Shown one piece after another: positions 8,917-16,882 of a DNA stretch of 35,720 nucleotides. This DNA comes from Pseudolabrys sp. (GTDB taxonomy: Bacteria; Pseudomonadota; Alphaproteobacteria; Rhizobiales; Xanthobacteraceae). Both the position numbers and the translations under genes were made by a program. Each line of letters starts with the position of its first letter. The first letter of the stretch is position 1. The stretch covers positions 1 through 35,720 of the forward strand of contig JAICMO010000014.1 in assembly GCA_025929185.1 (NCBI GenBank). Reading direction: 5' to 3'. A model generated the notes under the pieces. The model made no database searches and had not been told where the DNA came from. It saw only the letters and a program-made list of their open reading frames with translations.

Positions 8917-9681
8917 TCAGCAGGTGCTGCGTCCGCAACGGGCGGTATTGATCTTCTCCTTCAGCGCCGCAAGGCCGACGGCTCCGACCACTACGTCCTT
9001 GCCGATCACGTAACTCGGCGTGCCGTTCAAACCCAACGCATCCGCGAGCTTGAAATCTTCCTCGATTGTCTTCTTCACTTCAGGGCTTTTCATATCCTTT
9101 TCGAGCTGTACCATATCGAGGCCCACGTCCTTGGCGACGGCGAGCGCCCGCGCCTTGTCGGCTGCGCCGCGTCCGCCAAGCAGCTTTTTGTGGAATTCGA
9201 GGTACTTGTCGGGAGCCTGCATGCGCACCGCAACTGCGACTTGCGCCGCTTCGACTGAGCCGGGGCCGAGGACCGGAAACTCCTTCAGCACGACCTTGAG
9301 ATTGGAATCGGTTTGGAGGAGATCGAGCATATCGGCCATCGCGCGCTTGCAATAACCGCAGTTGTAGTCGAAGAACTCGACGAAAGTGACGTTGCCCTTC
9401 GGATTTCCGAGCACGACCTGGCGCGACGACGAAAACAGCGCCGTCGCATGATCCCTGACGGCCGCCTGGTGTTTCGCCGCCTCGGCGGCGGTCTGCCGTT
9501 TCTCCAGCTCGACCATTGCCTCCTGCAAAACTTCCGGGTGGCTGATCAGGTAGTCGCGCACGATCGACTCGATCGCGCTGCGCTGTGTTGTCGAGAACAC
9601 CTGCGCCATAGCGCTCGGCGCAGCCCAAACAGCCAGAGTTGCAGCAAACGCCAAAACGGGCAGGCGGGATATTGCGTTCAT
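8917..9681 (-). CDS. Periplasmic DsbA-family thiol-disulfide oxidoreductase (ScsC/DsbA-like)
   Basis: An exported thioredoxin-fold protein of about 254 residues. From ATG 9681 it has a signal peptide ending near SAMA-Q, an N-terminal helical segment rich in Glu/Gln (about 30-75, like the ScsC/BdbD-type N-terminal region), then the thioredoxin fold with VEFFDYNCGYCKRAM (CGYC, C108/C111) and a cis-proline loop NGTPSYVIG. A C-terminal pair of cysteines (CGRSTC) ends the protein. I chose 9681 because AAGGA lies 8 bases ahead of it; ATGs at 9699 and 9690 are in frame but badly spaced. It starts about 30 bp after the M48 protease gene and is probably co-transcribed with it, which suggests a joint role in periplasmic protein quality control. 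Whether it is an oxidase or an isomerase cannot be told from sequence. Confidence 0.9.
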   Translation of the reverse strand: MNAISRLPVLAFAATLAVWAAPSAMAQVFSTTQRSAIESIVRDYLISHPEVLQEAMVELEKRQTAAEAAKHQAAVRDHATALFSSSRQVVLGNPKGNVTFVEFFDYNCGYCKRAMADMLDLLQTDSNLKVVLKEFPVLGPGSVEAAQVAVAVRMQAPDKYLEFHKKLLGGRGAADKARALAVAKDVGLDMVQLEKDMKSPEVKKTIEEDFKLADALGLNGTPSYVIGKDVVVGAVGLAALKEKINTARCGRSTC

Positions 9682-9712
9682 TTTCGTCATCCTTGTCATG
9701 ACAGAAACGGAC

Positions 9713-11113
9713 TCAGTTTAATTTCTTGGCGGGTTGTTTCACCGTTGCGATGTCGTCGGCGCGCACCCAGGCAGGAGAGCCGACCGGCAGGCGCGTTTTG
9801 GCGCGTTCGGCGAGTTGGCGCGCGGTCTTGAAGTCACCACGTGCGAACGCCGCCTGGGCGGCAGAAAGATCGGCGTGCGCGAGGTCCCCCCGGCGACCGT
9901 AGGCCATGGCGAGCTGATTATAGGCTTCCGGCATCTCCGGTTCGCGATCGAGAGCGGTGCGAATCATTCTGATCGCTTCATCGGCATTTTTCTTGTCGCC
10001 CGTCGCGACCAGCGCCTGGCCGAGCAGAATTTGAATCAGTGCGGGGGTGGGCGCAAGCGCGACAGCCCGGCGCAGCGGCGCGACAGCCTCCGTCGGACGG
10101 CCGCCCTCCAGCAGCGCCTGGCCTTTGAGTTCATAGAAATACGGATTGCTCGGTTCCGATTGAATCAATCCGTCGATCTGCGCGATGGCGCCACGCAAGT
10201 CACCATGACGGTATGTCGCGATCGCGCGCGCGTAGCGCGCCGGAAGAGTGCTGTTGCTCTGCGGATAGCGGCGCATCACTGTCTCAGGGCGTTCGAGAAA
10301 ACCGGACAGCTTTGCGCGCATCAGGTCGTGGCGCAGTTGCAACGCCGCCGAATCCTTTTTTTCCCAATAGGGGCTGCTCTTGGCCAATGCCTCGAGCGAA
10401 GAGACGCGTTCGGCCGGCATCGGATGTGTTTGCAGATAGGGATCGATGTAGCGCGAATTGTAAAGCTGTTCGGCGCTGAGCCGTTTGAATAGATCGTACA
10501 TCCCCTTGGGCGACTGTCCCGAGGCATTGAGAAATTTCACGCCGGCGTGGTCGGCCTGATCTTCCTGTGCGCGGACATAGGCGAGCAGCGAATGCTGAAT
10601 AACGGCTTGCGGCGCGAGAATCGCGCCGACACCCGCGCTGCCGCCGTTGGAGCGCGCGCTGGCAACCATGGCGCCGGCGCCAAGCAGCAAGGCGATAACC
10701 GATTGGGTCTGCGCCGTCGCAAGTTGTTCGCGCAATCGCATCAGGTGTCCATCGGCAAGGTGACCGGTTTCGTGCGCCAGCACGCCGATCACCTCGTTCG
10801 GCGTTTTGCACTCGAACAATGCGCCCGCATTGATGAAGATATGCCGCCCGTCCATGACGAAAGCATTAAAGGCGCGGTCATTGACGATCACGACCTTGAT
10901 GTTCTGCTGCGAGAGGTGAGCCACGCGCAGAATGGGCCGCACGTAATCACGCAGAAGCTGTTCGATCTCGGCGTCGCGGATGATCGGCCCAGCGCTTTGC
11001 GCGCGGGCCGGAGCAAGCGCGGCAGCGAAGGTCAGCGCGGCGGCTAAAACGCCAAAGATGCGCGATGGTGGCGTCCTGCGCCGCACTTTGGTAGGTCTGC
11101 CGTTAACGGTCAT
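9713..11113 (-). CDS. M48-family metalloprotease with C-terminal TPR repeats (BepA/YfgC-like)
   Basis: An exported zinc protease of about 466 residues, similar in layout to E. coli BepA, which degrades stalled outer-membrane proteins such as LptD and also acts as a chaperone. From ATG 11113 there is a basic N-terminus, a hydrophobic signal segment ending at APARAQ (about residue 39), then the M48 domain with HETGH (H114, E115, H118) and the downstream EDQAD box supplying the third zinc ligand (about E184). Further on, HPMPAERVSSLE is the post-catalytic M48 motif. Residues about 290-450 form TPR-like helical repeats (for example YFYELKGQALLEGGRPTEAV and EAYNQLAMAYGRRGDLAHA). A longer frame reaches 11167, but the extra residues do not look like a signal peptide. 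It is the first gene of a unit with the dsbA-like gene. Confidence 0.92.
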   Translation of the reverse strand: MTVNGRPTKVRRRTPPSRIFGVLAAALTFAAALAPARAQSAGPIIRDAEIEQLLRDYVRPILRVAHLSQQNIKVVIVNDRAFNAFVMDGRHIFINAGALFECKTPNEVIGVLAHETGHLADGHLMRLREQLATAQTQSVIALLLGAGAMVASARSNGGSAGVGAILAPQAVIQHSLLAYVRAQEDQADHAGVKFLNASGQSPKGMYDLFKRLSAEQLYNSRYIDPYLQTHPMPAERVSSLEALAKSSPYWEKKDSAALQLRHDLMRAKLSGFLERPETVMRRYPQSNSTLPARYARAIATYRHGDLRGAIAQIDGLIQSEPSNPYFYELKGQALLEGGRPTEAVAPLRRAVALAPTPALIQILLGQALVATGDKKNADEAIRMIRTALDREPEMPEAYNQLAMAYGRRGDLAHADLSAAQAAFARGDFKTARQLAERAKTRLPVGSPAWVRADDIATVKQPAKKLN

Positions 11114-11273
11114 TGCCTGCTTGCCACCGGCTCGCCGCAACCTAGTGACGCGTCCTGAGGTGGTCAACGCAGCCTGCGATCACGTCTGCTTGCGGTAAAT
11201 GCGTGGCCGGCAACCAAACAGCGCAATACGGCAACAGCGGGGCGGTTCCGGAGAAGCCCCAAAGGACAAACCG

Positions 11274-12449
11274 ATGCTCGATGCGGCCAAACGGCTCCTC
11301 CTTCCGTCTCGGCGCAGCGATGTGTCGCCGTTCATGGTCATGGACGTCATGGCAGCCGCGGCCCGAATCGAGTCCACGGGCGAACGCGTGGTCCACATGG
11401 AGGTGGGGCAACCGGCGGCCCCGGCGCCGACGACGTCGATCCGGGCTGCGCAGGCGGCGCTCGTTAATGCCCGCATCCGCTATACGGAGGCGCTGGGCAT
11501 TCCGTCGCTGCGTGCGCGGATTGCGCGCCACTACGATGATACTTATGGGCTCGCGCTCGACCCCGCACGAGTCTTCGTAACGACCGGCTCGTCCGGCGGA
11601 TTTATTCTCGCTTTTCTCGCGCTGTTCGAGCCGGGCGATCGCATCGCGCTCGCCAATCCTGGCTACCCGCCGTATCGGCACATCCTCACGGCGCTCGGAT
11701 GTGAGCCAGTGCTGATCGAGACCGGTGAGGCGTCGCGCTGGGCGCTTACCGGGGAGGCGTTGATCGCCGCGCATCGCAAGAAACCGGTTGCCGGCGTCGT
11801 GGTGGCGAGTCCCGCCAATCCGACCGGCACGATGATGGACGTGGATGCGCTGGCACAGCTCATCGGGGCAGCGGAAGCAGAAGGCATCAAGGTGATCTCG
11901 GACGAGATCTACCACGGACTCGATTACGCGTTCGCCGCCGAAACGGCGGCGAAAATTTCGCCCAATGTCGTCGTGATCAACTCGTTTTCGAAATATTTCT
12001 GCATGACCGGCTGGCGCATCGGCTGGATGGTGGCGCAGGAAAGTCTGATTCGGCCGATCGAGCGATTGCAGCAGAATCTCGCGATTTCTGTGCCAACGCT
12101 GTCTCAGGTCGCCGCCGAAGCGGCGTTTGACGGCAAGGCCGAGATGGAGGCGGTGAAGCATGGCTATGAAAAAAATCGCCGCGTCTTAACTGAAGGCCTG
12201 CCGCGTGCGGGCCTTGACAAATTTCTGCCGGTGGATGGCGCGTTTTATCTTTATGCAAATAGCGCGCGTTTCTCGGACGACAGCTTCGATTTTGCCAAGC
12301 GCATGCTGGAAGAAGCGGGTGTGGCGGCAACGCCGGGCATTGATTTCGATCCGGTGAATGGCCGGCATTTTATTCGTTTTTGCTATGCGGGCTCAGCGGC
12401 CGAGATGCACGAGGCGGTCGAACGGATTCGCATTTGGCTAAAATCTTAA
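11274..12449 (+). CDS. PLP-dependent class I/II aminotransferase
   Basis: A fold-type I aminotransferase of 391 residues (cytoplasmic). PLP contacts are in place: TTGSSGGFI (phosphate/ring region), NPGYPPY, SPANPTGT (N182), SDEIYHGL (D210, Y213) and SFSKYFCMTGWRIGW with the Schiff-base lysine K240; a C-terminal HFIRFCYAGS supplies the substrate-binding arginine. ATG 11274 has AAAGGA 8 bases upstream; the longer frame from 11199 adds 25 unlikely residues. The exact donor/acceptor (aspartate, alanine, aromatic, or other) is not evident from the sequence, and there is no amino-acid pathway gene adjacent. It is divergent from the M48 gene. Confidence 0.9.
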   Translation: MLDAAKRLLLPSRRSDVSPFMVMDVMAAAARIESTGERVVHMEVGQPAAPAPTTSIRAAQAALVNARIRYTEALGIPSLRARIARHYDDTYGLALDPARVFVTTGSSGGFILAFLALFEPGDRIALANPGYPPYRHILTALGCEPVLIETGEASRWALTGEALIAAHRKKPVAGVVVASPANPTGTMMDVDALAQLIGAAEAEGIKVISDEIYHGLDYAFAAETAAKISPNVVVINSFSKYFCMTGWRIGWMVAQESLIRPIERLQQNLAISVPTLSQVAAEAAFDGKAEMEAVKHGYEKNRRVLTEGLPRAGLDKFLPVDGAFYLYANSARFSDDSFDFAKRMLEEAGVAATPGIDFDPVNGRHFIRFCYAGSAAEMHEAVERIRIWLKS

Positions 12450-12668
12450 ACAATGTTCCCGCTGTTGGCAGCTACTTTGCGCCAATTTTAGCGAATTGAA
12501 GAACGAAACGTTGGAAAATGCGGGACTACGACTCCGAGCGATAAGTCTACCAGCGCGACTACGGCCTCCAAACGCGGTTGTGGCGTGCTCTATATTTTAA
12601 AGGCGACGTTGTTGCCGGTTGGAGGCCGGCGCGTAAAGGTCGGACTGAAATTACAAGAGGGGCCCTCC

Positions 12669-12779
12669 ATGCGGGAATGGCTGCTCATGTCTGGTCCGGT
12701 TGTGATTGTCGCTTATTTCCTGATCTATCCGGATCAGTTCGATGCGTTCATTGCCTGGGCGATGAGGTTGATCGGCTAG
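12669..12779 (+). CDS. Small single-span membrane peptide (36 residues), function unknown
   Basis: A very short gene from ATG 12669, with AGAGG 8 bases upstream, well spaced. The peptide is almost entirely one hydrophobic helix (residues about 4-18, including PVVIVAYFLIYP) followed by an amphipathic C-terminal helix with Phe, Trp and Met. I do not recognise the family, but such peptides occur in rhizobial genomes. A longer frame starting at 12585 adds 28 unconvincing residues. Support comes from the ribosome binding site and the membrane-like composition rather than from homology. Confidence 0.5.
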   Translation: MREWLLMSGPVVIVAYFLIYPDQFDAFIAWAMRLIG

Positions 12780-12928
12780 GCTGCGATCGCCTTCACGGCA
12801 CGGGTGCAAGCGGTGTCCGCTTGCCTACAGGCGGTGCGTTGTTTGTTGCCACACAGCCTGAGCCGGCGCTGAACGACGTCGTTCGACTCGTTTCTGCTAT
12901 GCTGCGCCGCTGATTCAAGTCTATCGAG

Positions 12929-13627
12929 ATGACAATGCAGACCCTTGCGGCGCCACGCTGGCTGCTTCTGTCGCTTGCTTTCGTTGCCGGCACTGTCGAC
13001 GCCTGCACCTTCATCGCGTTGTTCGGATTGTTCGTCGCCCAAGTAACCGGCAGTTTCGTGTTGGTCGGCGTCTCGGCAATCACCGGCCATTCCGCTGTCG
13101 TCGCGCGTCTGTTTGCCATTCCGGTCTTTTTTCTAGTTGGTGTAGCCACGGTTTTCATCGCCGCGCCGTTCCGACAGCCGGCGCGGGCGCTTGCCATTAC
13201 GCTTGCGATCGAATTGGTGCTGGTGCTGTGCTTTGCCGCCTTGGGCCTGACCGGCGAACCGTTTCAGGGCGCGGACACGCCGCTGGCGATCACAGCCAGT
13301 CTGTTCGGTGTCGCTGCAATGGGCGTGCAAAGTGCGCTCGTCAAGCTGCTGATAAGAGATGCTAACTCGACCAACGTGATGACCACCAACACATCACAGG
13401 CCGCAATCGACGTCGGTCAATGGATCGTGGCGCTCGCAAAAGGTGAGGACCGCAAGGCTGCGAGTCGGCGGCTGGGCGTGCTCATACCTGTTCTGGCTGG
13501 ATTTCTTGTCGGCACGGTAGGCGGCGCGCTCGGTCTTCGGTGGGTCGGCTTCCGCTGCCTGGCGGTCCCCATCGCCCTGCTCTCGGTGGCGGTCGCCTGG
13601 GCCGCCCGCGCGGGCTGGAAGAGCTGA
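12929..13627 (+). CDS. YoaK/DUF1275 family integral membrane protein
   Basis: A 232-residue polytopic membrane protein of the DUF1275 family (E. coli YoaK), function unknown. The family pattern is seen in the first helix pair, AGTVDACTFIALFGLFVAQVTGS (here split: AGTVDACTF at about 20-28, then QVTGSFVLVG), in the central AAMGVQSALVK and in the TTNTSQAAID region near residue 150. About six hydrophobic segments are present, with a cytoplasmic basic loop KGEDRKAASRR before the last two. Composition is like its neighbours, with no sign of transfer. It converges on the hypothetical gene at 13640 with 12 bp between stops. Confidence 0.85.
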   Translation: MTMQTLAAPRWLLLSLAFVAGTVDACTFIALFGLFVAQVTGSFVLVGVSAITGHSAVVARLFAIPVFFLVGVATVFIAAPFRQPARALAITLAIELVLVLCFAALGLTGEPFQGADTPLAITASLFGVAAMGVQSALVKLLIRDANSTNVMTTNTSQAAIDVGQWIVALAKGEDRKAASRRLGVLIPVLAGFLVGTVGGALGLRWVGFRCLAVPIALLSVAVAWAARAGWKS

Positions 13628-13639
13628 TCTGACGCAAGC

Positions 13640-14050
13640 CTATTTTTTGAACGCGCTGAGGATCGCGTTAATGCGCGACGTGTTGTCGTGCGCCCAACTC
13701 GGCTCGCTCGAGTCGCCTTGCGCCAAACCGTCGGTGCATCTGACGTAGCCCATTGACAGCATCCGGCCGCTGGCATTGTCGAATTGCCGTTGCTCGCACA
13801 TGCCGCCCTCCGCCGGAACGAACAGGATCGATCCGACGCGGTGACCCCATCCTTTGCCATCCTTTTTGTGAGTGCCCTCGGCGGTCGCGGCTTTGTGCTC
13901 AGGGTCAAAGAATTCTCGGCCCCCGAGAAAAATGCCGACGGCGAATATCGCCGCGAGACCTGCGGATGCGATCGCGGCGCGACGCCAGTCGCCGGCGAGG
14001 ACCTGATAGAGGTGGCGGGGCGGTGCCCCTTCGGGCTGGTCGGGCGCCAT
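13640..14050 (-). CDS. Hypothetical protein with one membrane anchor
   Basis: About 136 residues from ATG 14050, which has TAGGA 9 bases upstream; a TTG at 14074 would add eight residues. The N-terminal 22 residues are polar, a single hydrophobic helix follows (about 24-44, AAIASAGLAAIFAVGIFLGG), and the rest is a soluble domain, expected outside the cytoplasm, with a small beta-like core: GSILFVPAEGGMCEQRQFDN and a second cysteine in YVRCTDG. The C/VP..G..C..R..DN pattern recalls small uncharacterised proteins that I associate with Bradyrhizobium-type genomes, but I cannot name a family. The gene is divergent from the serine protease. Confidence 0.72.
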   Translation of the reverse strand: MAPDQPEGAPPRHLYQVLAGDWRRAAIASAGLAAIFAVGIFLGGREFFDPEHKAATAEGTHKKDGKGWGHRVGSILFVPAEGGMCEQRQFDNASGRMLSMGYVRCTDGLAQGDSSEPSWAHDNTSRINAILSAFKK

Positions 14051-14218
14051 AAGGCGGATTCCTAAGGGTGCCAAAGTCAGCCATGAAGGCTAGCCGGGGC
14101 AGGTTTATGAAGCCTGAACGAGCGCCTTTGGCTGCTGCAACATCTTGGCGTGGCTCTTTAAACAGAGGCGAAAAGCCCTACATGAGCTAGCGGTTCATAT
14201 CTCAACCCTCTGAAAGCC

Positions 14219-15223
14219 ATGCTGGACTTCACATCCTCTCCCTATGTCGACGGCATCGGGGCGGCGCCGGCGCCCGCCGATGCTGAAATCCTCGACGCCT
14301 ATTCCAATGCAGTGATCACAGTTGCCGAGACGGTCGGTCCGGCCGTCGTACGCGTGGAAAACCGCGGCGCCAAAGGACGGCCCGGCGGCGCCGGCTCGGG
14401 TGTCGTGATTGCGCCGGATGGTCTTGTTTTGACCAATAGTCATGTGGTCGAAGGCGCGCGCGAATTGCGGCTGATGGATGCCGAAGGGCGCGTGATGGAG
14501 GCGCGTTCGCTCGGCGAGGACCTCGACACGGATCTTGCCCTGTTGCGCGCCGGATCCGTGCGCGATCTCCGGAGTGCCCAACTCGGCGATTCAAAGAAGT
14601 TGCGGCGCGGCCAACTCGTGGTGGCGATCGGCAATCCGCTAGGCTTTGAATCGACGGTGACCGCGGGCGTTGTCTCGGCGCTCGGCCGGTCCCTGCGGGC
14701 GCGCAACGGCCGGCTGATCGAGGACGTGATCCAGACCGACGCGGCGCTCAATCCCGGTAATTCGGGCGGTCCGCTCGTCTCCTCGCGCGGGGAGGTGATC
14801 GGCATCAACACGGCTGTGATTATGGGAGCGCAGGGCATCTGCTTTGCGGTTGCAAGCAACACCGCGCAATTCGTGCTGAGCGAGCTTATCGCGCATGGGC
14901 GCGTGCGGCGCGGCTTCATCGGCATGTCGGGCCAGACCGTGCCGGTGCCGCGGCGTCATGCACGCAACGCCGATATCGAGAATGCGACAGGCGCGATGAT
15001 CACAGGCGTCGAGCCGGACGGGCCGGCGGACGAGGCCGGACTGATGTCGCTCGATATCATCGTGCGCGCCGACGGCGAACTTGTAACAGGCGTCGACGAT
15101 TTGATTCGCCTGCTCAATGCCGAGCGAGTCGGCAAGCCCGTCCCGATCGACGTACTGCGGCGTGGTCTTTTGCGCAGCTTCGAGGTTCGTCCGTTGGAGC
15201 GGCCCACAGCCAAGGCTGCTTGA
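14219..15223 (+). CDS. S1C-family (DegP/HtrA-like) serine protease with one PDZ domain, no signal peptide
   Basis: A trypsin-fold protease of 334 residues. The catalytic triad is complete: H75 in TNSHVV, D105 in DTDLALL and S182 in NPGNSGGPL. The oxyanion loop is normal and a PDZ domain occupies about 235-325 (GAMITGVEPDGPADEAGL). Unlike DegP/DegQ, the protein starts without a signal peptide or transmembrane helix: the first 30 residues are acidic and polar, so it may be cytoplasmic. GAAAG is the nearest Shine-Dalgarno-like sequence, and ATG 14219 is the first plausible start. It is followed by the PEBP-like gene 71 bp downstream on the same strand. Physiological substrates are unknown. Confidence 0.9.
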   Translation: MLDFTSSPYVDGIGAAPAPADAEILDAYSNAVITVAETVGPAVVRVENRGAKGRPGGAGSGVVIAPDGLVLTNSHVVEGARELRLMDAEGRVMEARSLGEDLDTDLALLRAGSVRDLRSAQLGDSKKLRRGQLVVAIGNPLGFESTVTAGVVSALGRSLRARNGRLIEDVIQTDAALNPGNSGGPLVSSRGEVIGINTAVIMGAQGICFAVASNTAQFVLSELIAHGRVRRGFIGMSGQTVPVPRRHARNADIENATGAMITGVEPDGPADEAGLMSLDIIVRADGELVTGVDDLIRLLNAERVGKPVPIDVLRRGLLRSFEVRPLERPTAKAA

Positions 15224-15263
15224 CGTTTTGGAGCCGTTGAGCGGCGCGTCGGCGCGGCCTAGC

Positions 15264-15288
15264 CTTCCGCCGGGCAAAGTGGCGGAGG
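15264..15288 (+). promoter_or_regulatory. Hairpin that would hide the ribosome binding site of the PEBP-like gene
   Basis: CTTCCGCC (15264-15271) can pair with GGCGGAGG (15281-15288) in eight pairs, one of them G-U, across a 9-base loop. The right arm contains the Shine-Dalgarno GGAGG (15284-15288), which sits 6 bases ahead of ATG 15295. It could limit translation or act as a weak end to the upstream protease transcript; no U tract follows. Confidence 0.4.
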
Positions 15289-15294
15289 CGGAAC

Positions 15295-15681
15295 ATGGCA
15301 CGGCCAAGCTTGTTCCCAATCGTCGCGGCGGTTTTCGCGCTGATCGTCGTTTCCGGCGCTGCGAACACGTTTACAGTCAAATTCAGTTGGGCCGGCATTC
15401 CGGCCTGCGGCAAGACTTCGCCGGAATTTCATCTATCCGCCGTTCCGCCGGGGACGAAGCGGCTGCGTTTCGAGATGCACGACTTGAACGTGCCGGCCTT
15501 TCATCACGGCGGCTCGACCGTCACTTTTACGGGCGACACCGTGAAGCAGGGCGCGATCCGTTATATTGGCCCATGTCCGCCGGGCGGTGAGCACCATCGC
15601 TATCGCTGGACGGTGGAAGCGCTCGATGATGCCGGCAAAACGCTTGCCGCCACAAGTGCGACGGCGACATTCCCGCCCTGA
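15295..15681 (+). CDS. Small secreted PEBP-like (YbhB/YbcL, Raf-kinase-inhibitor-like) protein
   Basis: A 128-residue exported protein with an N-terminal signal peptide (basic start, hydrophobic helix to about residue 23). The rest matches a shortened phosphatidylethanolamine-binding fold: SPEFHLSAVPPGTKRLRFEMHDLNVP replaces the usual D-P-D-A-P strand, and IGPCPPGGEHHRYRWTVEALD is the conserved PEBP core (about 91-111), with the GPCPP loop intact. Typical bacterial family members are 150-180 residues, so this is at the short end. Ligand and role are unknown. The GGAGG Shine-Dalgarno lies 6 bases upstream of the start, inside a potential hairpin. It converges with the LsrF-like gene, 4 bp between stops. 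Confidence 0.75.
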   Translation: MARPSLFPIVAAVFALIVVSGAANTFTVKFSWAGIPACGKTSPEFHLSAVPPGTKRLRFEMHDLNVPAFHHGGSTVTFTGDTVKQGAIRYIGPCPPGGEHHRYRWTVEALDDAGKTLAATSATATFPP

Positions 15682-15685
15682 GCGG

Positions 15686-16561
15686 CTAGCCCTTCGCCTT
15701 GAGTGATTTGTAGATCTCCAGCGCCTCGGCCGGCTTCGTGTTCTTGTGCACGACGGCGTTGACGGCCGCGATCATCGCTTTCGGCGCGTCGGACTGGAAG
15801 ATGTTACGGCCCATGTCGACGCCGGCTGCGCCCTGCTGCACGGCGTTATAGGCCATCGTCAGCGCATCGAGCTCAGGCAATTTCTTGCCGCCCGCCATCA
15901 CGATCGGCACCGGGCACGACGCGGTGACGGTCTCGAAACCGTCCTCGACATAGTAGGTCTTCACGTATTGCGCGCCGAGCTCGGCGATGATGCGGCAGGC
16001 GAGTCGGAAATACTGCGCGTCGCGCTTCATGTCCTTGCCGACGGCGGTAATTCCCATCACCGGGATGCCGTAGCGTAGGCCGGCATCGACCAGGCGCGTC
16101 ATATTGTGAACAGTTTGCGTCTCGTATTCGCTGCCGACGTAAACCTGCACGCCGACGCCGGCCGCATTGAGCCGCGCGGCATCGTCCATATCCATCGCGA
16201 TTTCTTCTTTCGACAGCTCGCGCAGGATGCTGGCGCCGCCGGACGCGCGCAGCACCATCGGCTTGTGGCATTCGGCGGGGATCACGCTGCGCAGGATGCC
16301 GCGCGTGCAGAACAACGCGTCGCACTGCGGCAGAAGCGGCACGATCGACAGGTCCACGCGCTCGAGGCCGGTGGTCGGCCCCTGGATATAGCCGTGGTCG
16401 ATCGCCAGCATCACCGTGCGCCCGCTCGCCGGATTGAATGTGCGCGCAAGCCGGTTCTTCATCCCCCAGTCGAGTTGGTGCGAGCCTTTGAGGAAGAACC
16501 CCGGCGTCAGCTGCGGTTTATCCGCCTGGTAGCGCTCACCTTCCTTGTCGGCTTCTGGCAT
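15686..16561 (-). CDS. LsrF-like class I aldolase/thiolase (3-hydroxy-5-phosphonooxypentane-2,4-dione thiolase family)
   Basis: A TIM-barrel enzyme of 291 residues in the DeoC/FbaB/LsrF superfamily. From ATG 16561 the N-terminal third has [20 protein letters not shown] (the D-H-G of the family), then RASGGASIL, the [15 protein letters not shown] strand, and the Schiff-base lysine K201 in [10 protein letters not shown], matching the catalytic lysine of E. coli LsrF. C-terminal [10 protein letters not shown] forms the phosphate-binding loop. LsrF in enterics cleaves the autoinducer-2 breakdown product, but none of the other lsr genes is here, so the substrate may be another phosphorylated ketose. 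The frame runs open much further upstream, across the psiF-like gene, but ATG 16561 has GAGG 5-6 bases ahead. It is third in a minus-strand run with the aldolase/dehydrogenase and PsiF-like genes. Confidence 0.85.
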   Translation of the reverse strand: MPEADKEGERYQADKPQLTPGFFLKGSHQLDWGMKNRLARTFNPASGRTVMLAIDHGYIQGPTTGLERVDLSIVPLLPQCDALFCTRGILRSVIPAECHKPMVLRASGGASILRELSKEEIAMDMDDAARLNAAGVGVQVYVGSEYETQTVHNMTRLVDAGLRYGIPVMGITAVGKDMKRDAQYFRLACRIIAELGAQYVKTYYVEDGFETVTASCPVPIVMAGGKKLPELDALTMAYNAVQQGAAGVDMGRNIFQSDAPKAMIAAVNAVVHKNTKPAEALEIYKSLKAKG

Positions 16562-16599
16562 GAAGGCCTCGCGTCGATACTGGGTAGAAATCGCGTTCG

Positions 16600-16821
16600 T
16601 TACTTTGGCGCCGGTTTGGGGGCGGACCCGCGCGGCGAATCTTCGTTCGCCATGCAGCGCTTCATGTAAGCGGCGCGCTTGGCGCCGGTGAGCTTTTGCT
16701 CCTTGGCGCCGAACTGACAGGTCGCGAGCTTCGGGCTCTTCTTGGCCGGCGCGGCCGAAACAGGCGCGGCGAGCAGCATTGCGCATGCGCCGATGAAAGC
16801 TATGGTTCGCAGCATCGTCAT
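16600..16821 (-). CDS. PsiF-repeat small periplasmic protein
   Basis: A 73-residue exported peptide. A signal peptide covers about residues 1-24 (cleavage near SAA), followed by one PsiF repeat in which C35 and C56 flank a Lys/Ala-rich helix ([22 protein letters not shown] is the core, split here by position: C35, K40, K43, R54, C56). E. coli PsiF has two such repeats and is induced by phosphate starvation; this one has a single copy and a Pro/Lys-rich tail. It is sandwiched between two sugar-type enzymes, 38 bp before the LsrF-like start and 61 bp after the aldolase/dehydrogenase stop. No obvious pho box was found by eye. Confidence 0.8.
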   Translation of the reverse strand: MTMLRTIAFIGACAMLLAAPVSAAPAKKSPKLATCQFGAKEQKLTGAKRAAYMKRCMANEDSPRGSAPKPAPK

Positions 16822-16882
16822 GGCTCCATGTGGGAAGCGTCGGACGGAATCAGGATAGCAGACTTGTGCGCAATTCGTGGCG

